Assembly: GCA_021234155.1 (NCBI GenBank)
Contig: JAJEKV010000034.1
Span: forward strand, 8,354,028 to 8,418,027
Origin: Isoetes taiwanensis
Lineage: Eukaryota; Streptophyta; Lycopodiopsida; Isoetales; Isoetaceae
Direction: 5' to 3'
Length of the DNA stretch: 64,000 bases
This document shows positions 10,945 to 21,742 of the stretch, piece after piece. Both the position numbers and the translations under genes were made by a program. Below the pieces are notes generated by a model. The model did not search any database, was not told the origin of the DNA, and was given only the letters and a program-made list of their open reading frames with translations. Position 1 is the stretch's first letter. The number at the start of each line of letters is the position of its first letter.

Positions 10945-13340
10945 ATGAATCTTAGGAGGAATAGAACCATTTCTCCACCTCCATCAAATGCTGAAAATTC
11001 TCCCTCTGAACCGCAACCTCCCCAAAAAAAAAAAAGATCATTCAGACCTCTTTTAATCAGCCAGAAAAGCATACCAGTGGGGAGGAAAAAAGTAAGGTCT
11101 GCAAAGAGAGGTTCTTGGTCAAAGGAAGATTTAGATCAAGCCATTGATGCTGTTGAGGATGGAATATTTTCCATCAGAAAATCTGGAATGCACTTTGGGA
11201 TATCCTAAACAACACTTAGAAACGACCTTTATGGTATTTCTGAAAATAAGTTTGGTGCCATCCCAAAGGGTTTGACAGTTGAAGAGGAAAAACAGCTTCT
11301 TCAGTGGGCATTGTAGTTACGTGATGAAGGAAGACTAGTGACCTTAGATGTCATGAAACAAAGGGTTGCACAGATGACTATAAACAGGCAGACTTGCTTT
11401 AAAGATGGATTGCCAGGTTCAAAATGGTGGAAAGGTTTTAGAGATAGGCACCCCGAAATATCTCTCAAGTTTACTCAATGTGTTGAAGTGCAGAGGGTTA
11501 AAGCCATGACCAGTACCAATCTCCAAAACTTTTATTCTACTTTAAATCAAGTGTATGGAGATTGTGTCTTGAGCCTTCAAGCATTTGGAATTGTGACGAA
11601 ACTAGAATTCATGCAGGTAGTACACAGGGATGAGGGTCATTGCTAGAAAAGGTATAAGAAATGTGACTGAAACTGTACCTAAAAGGGAGTGGATATCTGT
11701 ATTAGTTTGTGTGAATGATGTGGTGCCAAAATTCCTAATTTGCATGTGTTCAAGGGGATCAGGCTTAAAGGCACGAATTTACACTTGCAGATTGTGAACC
11801 CGGAGCAATTATGAGTTATCAAAAGAAGGCTTGGATTATAAATGATCTATTTGAAGCTTGGTTAGAGCATTTATAGAACAACGTGCCTGGAGGAATTAGC
11901 AAGGAAAGACCACATCTTTTGGTGTGTGATGGCCATGGCAGTCATGTCACTGTCCAAACAATTTTAAAAGCCAAGGATATGGGCCTGCACATTGTGCAAT
12001 TACCTCTCCACATCTCTCATAAGCTGCAGCCCTTGGATGTCTCTTGTTTTTCTCCATTTAAATCAAATTTCAGAAAGTTGAGAGCAGCCTTCATGCACAT
12101 CAATTATAGAGTTGAACCAACCAAAGAAGACATGACAAGTCTGGTGTCCAATGCTTTCATTAAATCTCTGGATTTGCCAAAACAGGGATATAGCCTTGGT
12201 GCAGGACAACTGTGTAGGCAGATCCCATTGCAGATAGGATGGAACATGAGAGAACAAATAGGGAAAATAATTTGGATGCTGAAATATGTGGTGTTGATCA
12301 AGTTCATGTTCAAACAGATTTGGAAAATGTCTCTCCTGATACATGTACATTGGATGAAGGCATTGAAGATACACTTGATGGTAATGCATGAGCTGAAAGA
12401 ATGTTCATCCACAAATGCTAGACCAAGGTAATTCTCCAGCTCTACAAGCTCTTGCAGATGTAGTTTTTCAACTGCCCAATCCACCATCATTGTCTGCTGA
12501 TACTTCTGGTAGGGCAGAAACTCCAACTAGAAAAAAGTCCAAGAGATTAAGGCTACCTGCGAGTTTGCAATGAAGGCTATATGTAACATGTGATGAAGTA
12601 GTTAGAGCAAGGTTAGAAGAGCAGAGAAGATTAGAGGAAGCAACAAGGGTTAGACAAGGGCAAGTAGAGGAAAGGAAGAGAATATTGGCAGAGAAGAGGG
12701 CTGTCAAAGAGAGGGAAAAGAAGAGAAAAGAGGATGCAAGAAAAGAAAGAGAGAAAAAAAAAAGGATTGCTTTAGAGAATGCTGCATCAAGACCCAAAAG
12801 AACAAGGAAAAGAAAAATTGTTGCGGAAGAAAATGTAATTGACTTGGAGCTTAATGATGTTGACAATAATGGAGATCAAGTGCTTGAATTGCAGGTTGCA
12901 TGTGACAATAATGAAGAGCAAGTTCTTGATTTGCAGCTTGCAGGTGGACAGATAAATGTCACAAATGGTGCTGCAGAATAAACTAATTGTAACAGCCAGC
13001 CTTTGGACTTATTTGTATGTATCCCTATTGTTCCTGTGGAAGATCAAAGTGCAGTAGATAGAAGTAATGTTGTGAAGAATCATGAATTACAGGACAGTCA
13101 AGACAGAGCCCTCAAGATTTAGAAGAAAGCCATATCGGTTGTAGCTTGGAAGACACCCATATTTGTTCCTGGGATGAACATTGCAGGAAGAAGAGATCAA
13201 GGCTTTCAAATAATGCCACTGACAATGAAGATAGTAGTGATGAATTTAAAAGAGTTAAGAGAAGAACTAAATGTTTAGATGACTTGTATAGAGAGGAGGC
13301 TGATAATCATTTGAAGATGCTTGAACTTTGAGCGAAAATC
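10945..13340 (+). pseudogene. pogo/Tigger-type (DDE_1) transposase relic, copy A
   Basis: This is a decayed DNA-transposon gene of the Tc1/mariner superfamily, pogo/Tigger branch. From 10945 a basic N-terminus leads into a Psq-like helix-turn-helix (WSKEDLDQAIDAVEDG, about 11120-11165; stop at 11206). A CENP-B-like region follows (GLPGSKWWKGFRDRHPEISL, about 11410-11468). The catalytic domain has CDET at 11592-11603, CDGHGSH with its Asp codon at 11928-11930, and HKLQPLD near 12020. A Lys/Arg/Glu-rich tail of coiled-coil type (about 12600-12830) and an acidic end (stop about 12981) complete it. Stops at 11206, about 11315 and 11875, plus frameshifts, make it inactive. Relative to copy B it lacks 22 bases near 12171, which deletes TPANITV. 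No terminal inverted repeats were found. Confidence 0.85.
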
Positions 13341-13936
13341 CATTGTATTAAGTTCATTCTGTTATTTCTGTATTTCTTTTATCTGTATGAAATTTGCTAA
13401 ACATTTCTCAAATTCAGGAATTTGTTTGAAGGAGTTAGTTTGTTGTGTATTGTTTACACCCAAAATGGGAATCTACCTTTGGTGATCATTGAATGTACCT
13501 TTGTTGGGATCCCTATGCAAGGTATAGTTTCATATTAAATTGTGATTTTCTCATTTTTATTTTTTTTTCATTTTGCATTCACTATCTGTAGTCTTTAATT
13601 TGCAGGTTGATTGAATGGCAATTAGCCTTAAGTTCAAGACCAATGGATGTTCAAATCCTTCCAATTATCTGTTTATCAATTTGAGGTGTTTCTGAATGCC
13701 TCCTTGGTAATTGAATACACAAATATGCTGGTGTTACAACAACATTTTAGCATCTCAATCTCACCATTGTAGGTAAACCATGCACCAGTAAGGAATATTT
13801 CATGCACCAAACAGTAAGCACACACTCACCATTAAGGAAAATTGGTGCACCAAACAGGAAGCATACGCTCACTATTAATGAAAATTGGTTCACCAAAGTT
13901 ATATTCACCATTGACATCCAGGCATCACCACTAGGG
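11732..13936 (+). repeat. Tandem duplication, unit A (2.2 kb)
   Basis: From TTCCTAATTTGC at 11732 to the CTAGGG at 13931-13936, this segment is repeated immediately as unit B (13937-16180). It contains the 3' half of the transposase gene plus about 600 bases of flank including the 43-bp repeats. Compared stretches agree at roughly 97 %. Confidence 0.9.
13804..13932. repeat. 43-bp tandem repeats with a TTGGTGCACCAA palindrome
   Basis: Units start at 13804, 13847 and 13890 (period 43). At the junction of units 1 and 2 the sequence TTGGTGCACCAA is a perfect 12-bp palindrome; the next junction is degraded (TTGGTTCACCAA). The same block is present at about 16050-16176 in unit B. Being just outside the transposase coding region, it could be a subterminal repeat of the element. 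Confidence 0.7.
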
Positions 13937-16180
13937 TTCCTAATTTGCATGTGTTCAAGGGGATGAGGCTTAAAGGCACGAATTTACACTTGCAGGTTGT
14001 GAACCCAAAGCAATTATGAGTTATCAAAAGAAGGCTTGGATTACAAATGATCTATTTGAAGCTTGGTTAGAGCATTTTCAGAACAACGTACCTGGAGGAA
14101 TTAGCAAGGAAAGACTACATCTTTTGGTGTGTGATGGCCATGGCAGTCATGCCACTGTCCAAACAATTTTAAAAGCCAAGGATATGGGCCTGCACATTGT
14201 GCAATTACCTCTCCACACCTCTCATAAGCTGCAGCCCTTGGATGTCTCTTGTTTTTCTCCATTTAAATAAAATTTCAGAAAGTTGAGAGCAGCCTTCATG
14301 CACACCAATTATGGAGTTGAACCAACCAAAGAAGACATGGCAAGTGTGGTGTCCAATGCTTTCATTAAATCTCTAACTCCAGCTAATATTACTGTTGGAT
14401 TTGCCAAAACAGGGATATAGCCTTGGTGCAGGACAACTGTGCAGGCAGATCCCATTGCAGATAGGATGGAACATGAGAGAACAAATAGGGAAAACAATTT
14501 GGATGCTGAAATATGTGGTGCTGATCAAGTTCATGTTCAAACAGATTTGGAAAATGTCTCTCCTGATACATATACATTGGATGAAGGCATTGAAGATACA
14601 CTTGATGGTAATGCATGAGCTGAAAGAGACCCAGAACCAGTCCATGTTCATCCACAAATGCTAGACCAAGGTAATTCTCCAGCTCTACAAGCTCTTGCAG
14701 ATGTAGTTTTTCAACTGCCCAATCCACCATCATTGTCTGCTGATACTTCTGGTAGGGCAGAAACTCCAACTAGAAAAAAGTCCAAGAGATTAAGGCTACA
14801 CCATGAAGTTTGCAATGAAGGCTATATGTAACATGTGATGAAGTAGTTAGAGCAAGGTTAGAAGAGAGAAGATTAGAGGAAGCAACAAGGGTTAGACAAG
14901 GGCAAGTAGAGGAAAGGAAGAGAATATTGGCGAGAGAAGAGGGTCACAAAGAGAGGGAAAAGAAGAGAAAAGAGGATGCAAGAAAAGAAAGAGAGAGAAA
15001 AAAAGGATTGCTTTTAGAGAATGCCAAAGATCAAGACCCAAAAGAACAAGGAAAAGAAAAATTGTTGCGGAAGAAAATGTAATTGACTTGGAGCTTAATG
15101 ATGTTGACAATAATGGAGATCAAGTGCTTGAATTGCAGGTTGCATGTGACAATAATGAAGAGCAAGTTCTTGATTTGCAGCTTGCAGGTGGACAGATAAA
15201 TGTCACAAATGGTGCTGCAGAATAAACTAATTGTAACAGCCAGCCTTTGGACTTATTTGTATGTATCCCTATTGTTCCTGTGGAAGATCAAAGTGCAGTA
15301 GATAGAAGTAATGTTGTGAAGAATCATGAATTACAGGACAGTCAAGACAGAGCCCTCAAGATTTAGAAGAAAGAAAGCCATATCGGCTGTAGCTTGGAAG
15401 ACACCCATATTTGTTCCTGGGATGAACATTGCAGGAAGAAGAGATCAAGGCTTTCAAATAATGCCACTGACAATGAAGATAGTAGTAATTAATTTAAAAG
15501 AGTTAAGAGAAGAACTAAATGTTTAGATGACTTGTATAGAGAGGAGGGTGATAATCATTTGAAGATGCTTGGACTTTGAGCCAAAAATCCATTGTATTAA
15601 GTTCATTCTGTTATTTCTGTATTTCTTTTATCTGTATGAAACTTGCTGAACATTTCTCAAATTCAGGAATTTGTTTGAAGGAGTTAGTTTGCTGTGTATT
15701 GTTTACACCCAAAATGGGAATCTACCTTTGGTAATCATTGAATGTACCTTTGTTGGGATCCCTATGCAAGGTATAGTTTCATATTAAATTGTGATTTTCT
15801 CATTTTTTTTTTTCATTTTGCATTCACTATCTGTAGTCTTTAATTTGCAGGTTGATTGAATGGCAATTAGCCTTAAGTTCAAGACCAATGGATGTTCAAA
15901 TCCTTCCAATTATCTGTTTATCAATTTGAGGTGTTTATGAACGCCTCCTTGGTAATTAAATACACAAATATGCTGGTGTTACAACAACATTTTAGCATCT
16001 CAATCTCACCATTGTAGGTAAACCATGCACCAGTAAGGAATATTTCATGCACCAAACAGTAAGCACACACTCACCATTAAGGAAAATTGGTGCACCAAAC
16101 AGGAAGCATACACTCACCATTAAAGAAAATTGGTTCACCAAAGTTATATTCACCATTGACATCCAGGCATCACCAATAGG
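13937..16180 (+). pseudogene. pogo/Tigger-type transposase relic, copy B (3' half, tandem duplicate)
   Basis: This is a second copy of the C-terminal half of the transposase. It begins abruptly at the equivalent of base 11732 in copy A, so it lacks the helix-turn-helix and the first catalytic Asp. MSYQKKAWITNDLFEAWLEHF opens at about 14016, and CDGHGSH has its Asp codon at 14133-14135. Copy B keeps the stretch KSLTPANITVGFAKTGI (about 14370-14420) that copy A lost by a 22-base deletion. The residue after GI is a TAG where the family normally has Trp. Copy B has its own nonsense change (TAA at about 14267, TCA in copy A). The Lys/Glu-rich tail and the 3' flank follow as in copy A, ending with the 43-bp repeats. 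Confidence 0.85.
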
Positions 16181-16490
16181 GTGTATTGACCCCTTGTAAT
16201 TTGAAGCTGAATACAGGCATTTATGATTTTTTGTTTTTGAAGAAAGCATGTAATATAGGAAGAACACATCCGAGGGCACACATAGATGCCAGAAACATTG
16301 AAATTGGACCATGTATGTGAATTTTTAAATGGTTTTTCTATTAAAACCACCATTGATGGCACCCCTCACTTGGATAGATAGATAAATACAACCCAAAAAT
16401 TGTAAACATGTTGGGCATATTATGTTACATTTCCTTCTAGAGGGGTTTTAAGCGGGTTTAAGTTACGGGAACTTTGTTTCAGACACGGCT

Positions 16491-18355
16491 ATGGTGTGGT
16501 GCGTCCCATCGATTCCGCATGCATACCTGTGTAGTAGATGGGCTGGGCCCTCGGACTTCCGCGTTTCATCTTGTATTAAAATCAGAAGCAGTGCCAAAGA
16601 GGACACTCACGTAGAAGCAGAGAAGCCTGGCGCTAGGGCTCGTCGTCTGGACAGAGTTAGGTATGAGAAGCAGCGTCGATTGGAACGTGAAGCTGCCACT
16701 TACCCTGAATGGGCAACGTATGCCTTGTCCTATTAGTTTCATACCATCGTCCTTTAGTTAATGCCCTGTAACACCAGCTTCACGGATTTTTAAAACTGTA
16801 TTTTTTTCAGATAGTTTTTATATTTGAACTTCCTCCATCTCTTTTAAGCTTATTGATAATTGCAGCATCCTGGAAGAGCAGACCAAGAACGATGAAGAAT
16901 TGGCAGCAATTCTTGGAGATAGTATTGGCAATCCAAAGGAAATGCAACGCAAGGTAATTATCTGAATTAGATTATGTTGCTAAGAAATCTTTAATTAGTT
17001 TCTGGTAACTATGGCTACAAGTTGATAGTCATTTCTGGTAATGCGTTCTGTCCATCCTGATATTCAATCTTCCTATAAGACATAGGCAGACAAAGTTAAG
17101 CGACCTAAGTTTAAGAGAGCAAGGTTATTTGGAAGAGTCATTGATGCTATCATTTTGTATTTCTGAGACCACTGCTTTACAAATTGTTCTTATGATTCTG
17201 TATGTTTGGTATGATAGGGTTCAACTGTCCTATTCATTCTTCCATCTTGCCATTCTGGTTCAATATCTAGCATTCTATACGTTACCATTTATGGTACAAT
17301 TTGTCAGAAGTATTTATGACTTAAAACATTGACGCCTACATGAACCTTATTTGTGTATCAACTACTAGTAAGGCTGTGTGCTTTGATTTGGTACAATAAA
17401 ATCAGCTGAACACATAATGAACAGATCAAAGAAAGGCTGTTAAGGAAAGGAGATGATATATTATCACCAAAAAGTGGCTCAGCAGTGCCAGTGGCAGTCT
17501 TATTCCGGGAGTAAGTATTTTTCTTATAATAATTGTTAAAGGTGCTAATTTTGGAGGAAAATTTGTCGTAACATTTGAAGCATACTGACTAATTGCTTTA
17601 GGATAATTTATCAGCTTTGACCCATTCGATTCTCATATCTGGTTTGAGCTATATCAGGAACCGTCTGAAAAGGATATGGATATTATTGGCAACGTAAGTA
17701 TGAATAAGACAGCACAAGACATTGATGCTAGCCTAATACCTTGTCTGACTTTTAAATTGGTCAGGTAATACGTTCATGGTACATGCTTGGTCGTTTAGGA
17801 GCTTTTAACACATTAAATACCCAGGTATAGGTCTTGGCAGGGCATTTGTTGTATTGGCTGGAGTAAAGGTCTTTGTTCAAAGAATGGTGTCTTACAGTTA
17901 ACAGATGCCCCAGTCGATGCACCCTTGAGGTATGATCTAGAGCGTGCTGCGGAAGCCCTTCCAGCATATTTTCACAACATAGGGGATCTTGAGTTTCAGG
18001 ACAGCTGGGGAAGAATTTGGTAAGAAAGTTATTATAAACGCCTTTAGTTTTCTTGTTGAAATTTCTAAAAGAAGTAAGATTATCAAATAAATATGTTATT
18101 TGATGTACAGGGTGGATTTGGGGACTTCAGACCCACTAGCTCTAGATGTGTTCATAAATGCAATATCCTTTGTTAGTTCTGAGTAAGTGCCTATTCACTA
18201 TCATCATAATACAGGATTATCTTTTATAGTAATTTTTGCACGGATTTTCCAGCCACGTTGGTATCAAACAGGTAATATTTGGAGGCCAGAGATTCGGTGA
18301 CTGGGAGGAAGGGATGACTAATCCTGATGATGGATATAAAGTGTACAAAATTTAG
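16491..18355 (+). CDS. DUF3531 family protein, probably plastid-targeted
   Basis: This eight-exon gene has coding exons 16491-16717, 16866-16953, 17425-17510, 17615-17693, 17765-17824, 17898-18019, 18111-18182 and 18253-18355. All introns are GT..AG and phases agree throughout. The spliced length is 837 nt, giving 278 residues with no internal stop. Recognised blocks of the plant/cyanobacterial DUF3531 family are FDPFDSHIWFELYQEPSEKD, IRSWYMLGRLGAFN, FHNIGDLEFQDSWGRIWVDL and the C-terminal QVIFGGQRFGDWEEGMT ending in YKI. Plant members are nuclear-encoded and thought to be plastid proteins; the molecular role is unknown. The first 36 residues are Ser/Arg-rich with almost no acidic residues, like a transit peptide. 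A TTTCAG lies just before the ATG, so an upstream exon is possible. The tandem transposon relic ends 310 bases upstream. Confidence 0.85.
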
Positions 18356-19140
18356 CTGCAAACAGGATATAATGCAGTGGGTACGACTTCTGTTTATGCA
18401 TCTTATGCGACATCTAAAGGAATTAGAGGATCAACATCCGCTCCAAACTTGATCTTATGAAGCCTTCTTCCATCGATTTCACTACAATGGAAGAACTTGC
18501 TGAGAATTTCAGAGGCTCTTCCCAGCATTTGCAAATGCATCTGTTGTTTCACATGGAAGTATGGGACTACTACCAGGCAACTCAAGAGTACAGCCAGCAT
18601 TTGCTCTGGTAAATGTATCAAAAGGCAACTGGTACTTGAATAAAATGGACATGCTTTCTCTTTCGAAAATCAGAATGCATTTATTACATTCTTGACGACA
18701 AAAATATACTATTATCAGTGCGAGCAATTTAGACTGAAATTTCTGAGTTCATCATTGACTACAGAATGACTAAGTAAACGACCCGAAATAATTTATTTTT
18801 AAGTGAGATTCTATCCAATAAATATCCTATTGCAAAAGGACTTTGCAAAAACATAGTGAGTCTGCTTGACATCTCATCTAGCTCAACATACGGATCCACA
18901 GAAAGTATGGTGCTGTTCAAAGCTTGCAGGACACCCATCAATTTCTAGATGCAACTTGCAAAAATGGAGCCCTTATGTTTAGGTCTTAGTCTCCAATATT
19001 TAGGTGTGTGCTACTTTTAGCCAGGGTAAGGCCCTTTTTCCACGAGCCGCAAGTCTTATATTTCAGCAAATGGATCGGGGCCACATCAGGTCTTGAACCA
19101 AATTCGTGTCCACGACTAGGTTTAAGACATATATTATGAG
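18356..19140 (+). other. 3' flank of the DUF3531 gene, no gene seen
   Basis: This probably holds the 3' UTR of the preceding gene and then AT-rich spacer. Minus-strand frames here (18403-18621, 18509-18727, 18759-18941) show no family resemblance. Confidence 0.4.
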
Positions 19141-19144
19141 GCTG

Positions 19145-19365
19145 GAGTGGGGAAGCACTCTTCATAAGAGATAGCACAAATCCAATGTGATAGTCGACAT
19201 GTCTTATTTTGGTGGGGAAGCGCTCTTCATAAGAGATACCACAAATCCAATGTGGTAGTCGCAAACATTGTCGTATATACCACAAATCCAATGTGGCAGT
19301 CGCAAACATTGTCGTATATACCACAAATCCAATGTGGCAGTCGCAAACACTGTAATAAGGATATA
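19145..19365. repeat. Nested minisatellite (about 63-bp and 41-bp units)
   Basis: A GGGGAAGC(A/G)CTCTTCATAAG unit occurs twice (about 19149 and 19212). It runs into a 41-bp unit in which GCAAACA recurs at 19261, 19302 and 19343. All units contain CACAAATCCAATGTG, itself an imperfect palindrome (CACA..TGTG). The repeat creates an open minus-strand frame with repeated TLDLWY words, which I regard as a by-product. Confidence 0.85.
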
Positions 19366-20600
19366 TGACAGCCATATTTTGCTCTTGTTGTGGAAAGAGC
19401 GCCTAAGTCTATCTCAACCATTGTTTGTCACAGAACTTTCTTTCTACTTTGGCATGAGATGAGATGTTTTCTCTTTTAATCACACATTAACGAATGAATC
19501 ATTGTTGAGAGTGATTGGAAGGTGGAACTGATTGGTGGTCCTATAGAAGCATTGGACAAGCATTTTCAACCAATTGGAAGTCCAGTCTTGCAATGTTCCT
19601 TCCAATTGGGTTTAAACAAAAAAAATATGCTCGATGTGGAAGTCAACCATCCTAAAGACAATAGCGCCAAACTTATTTAGATGGACTTGGGAATGGGGAA
19701 GATTTGAATCATTCAATTTGATGACTTGACTCTTGACTTTTGACTTGATGTGATGCTCTAGGAAGATTGTTACTTAATAGACTAGACGGTCATGTAATTC
19801 ACGCTGGAAAGGGCATTACACCCCGTAGGGCTTCGGAGGCGTCGCTAGCCTTCTTCGTCCCGGTCATTTGGTGGTGGCCGCCTCAAAGTCCTACGAGGGT
19901 GTAAGCGTTTTGGAGCATTTTTCACATTGGAGATTTAGATAGAGATCGGCAAAGGGGAGTGTGTATTGGAGGGTAGTATTTAAAACATTCGCATGATTGA
20001 AGTTTTGGCTATAGCTATAGCTTTTCCCAACCGACCTTTGTGTGTCCTTGGCATCAACATGATAGTGATCCATAACAGTTAAACAACAAATGTTTGATAA
20101 AAAAAACATTGGTGAGTGGTGAACATATGTCATAGATGGCCACATGATTATGATTTATGCGAGAGATGCCTCCATTATGACCATGATATTGTCCTTTTGA
20201 AACACATAATTTCGAAAGGCTGTACAATAGAATTATGGCACTAGATAGAAATTAGAGCATAGTTGGGAGATCCACAATCTGTAGGCATCTGAGAGGTAAG
20301 ATAGATAGCTAAAATGGATTGAAAGAGATGTGATGAAATACCTGGAAAAAAAAAAGCCCTAGAAATGGGAATTAGGTTGGGATAAAAACAACCTACCAAC
20401 TTATCTCAAACTATATGATTACAATGGTTCCAATAAAATATACCTCACATCTGGAAGCATTTCCGTTTTGGAATGTGCCATCATCGAACGGTCTGAAACG
20501 CTCCGAGATCGTGGCTGTGGGCCGTTGGATCTCGGTTTGACGGTGCAGATCTCCCCACACGCTTCACGCATTAACTCCGCGTTGTAGGATCGATCTGCTG
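19366..20600. other. Intergenic spacer with a foldback at 19818-19902
   Basis: No gene is seen. Arms of about 24 bases at 19818-19841 and 19879-19902 are imperfect reverse complements around a 37-base loop. The stretch 20470-20650 becomes GC-richer and probably contains the promoter and first leader exon of the calmodulin gene. Confidence 0.45.
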
Positions 20601-20660
20601 CAGATAGCCAATCCGGCTCTTCTTTAAATCCGGCGAGTTCTTCTTCCAGATCCACTTCTT

Positions 20661-20779
20661 GTAAGTAATCTGATACAACCCAAGATCTCTAAAACTCTTT
20701 TTCCAGATTTGATCTTCCTGTTCTGCCCTGTTTCAGACTAAATCTCTTTTTTATCTTTTCTCTAGGTCTTAAATTTCAG
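20661..20779 (+). other. Probable 5'-leader intron of the calmodulin gene
   Basis: A strong donor GTAAGTAATC starts at 20661 and a pyrimidine-rich tract ends in TTTCAG at 20779, 68 bases before the calmodulin ATG. Leader introns are common in plant calmodulin and other highly expressed genes. This is inferred from splice signals only. Confidence 0.5.
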
Positions 20780-20847
20780 CTTATTGCTTCTCCGGATCAA
20801 AACCCCAGCTCGCATCCAGTTTCCTATACATCACTTCAAGTAGTAAG

Positions 20848-21742
<895 letters not shown>

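Noticed and set aside
12063-12866. Minus-strand frames of 108-140 codons (also 14373-14769)
   Set aside because: They are antisense shadows of the transposase relics; a poly-Phe/Ser stretch mirrors the Lys/Glu-rich tail.
13804-16176. CRISPR array
   Set aside because: The 43-bp units are contiguous without unique spacers, and the setting is a plant nuclear genome.
17083-17128. Extra DUF3531 exon (DKVKRPKFKRARLF)
   Set aside because: The frame is short and not needed: exons 2 and 3 already join in phase, and the segment runs into a stop without a good donor.
19227-19421. Minus-strand repeat protein with TLDLWY units
   Set aside because: The repeats arise from a 41-bp minisatellite, with no start context or conserved family.
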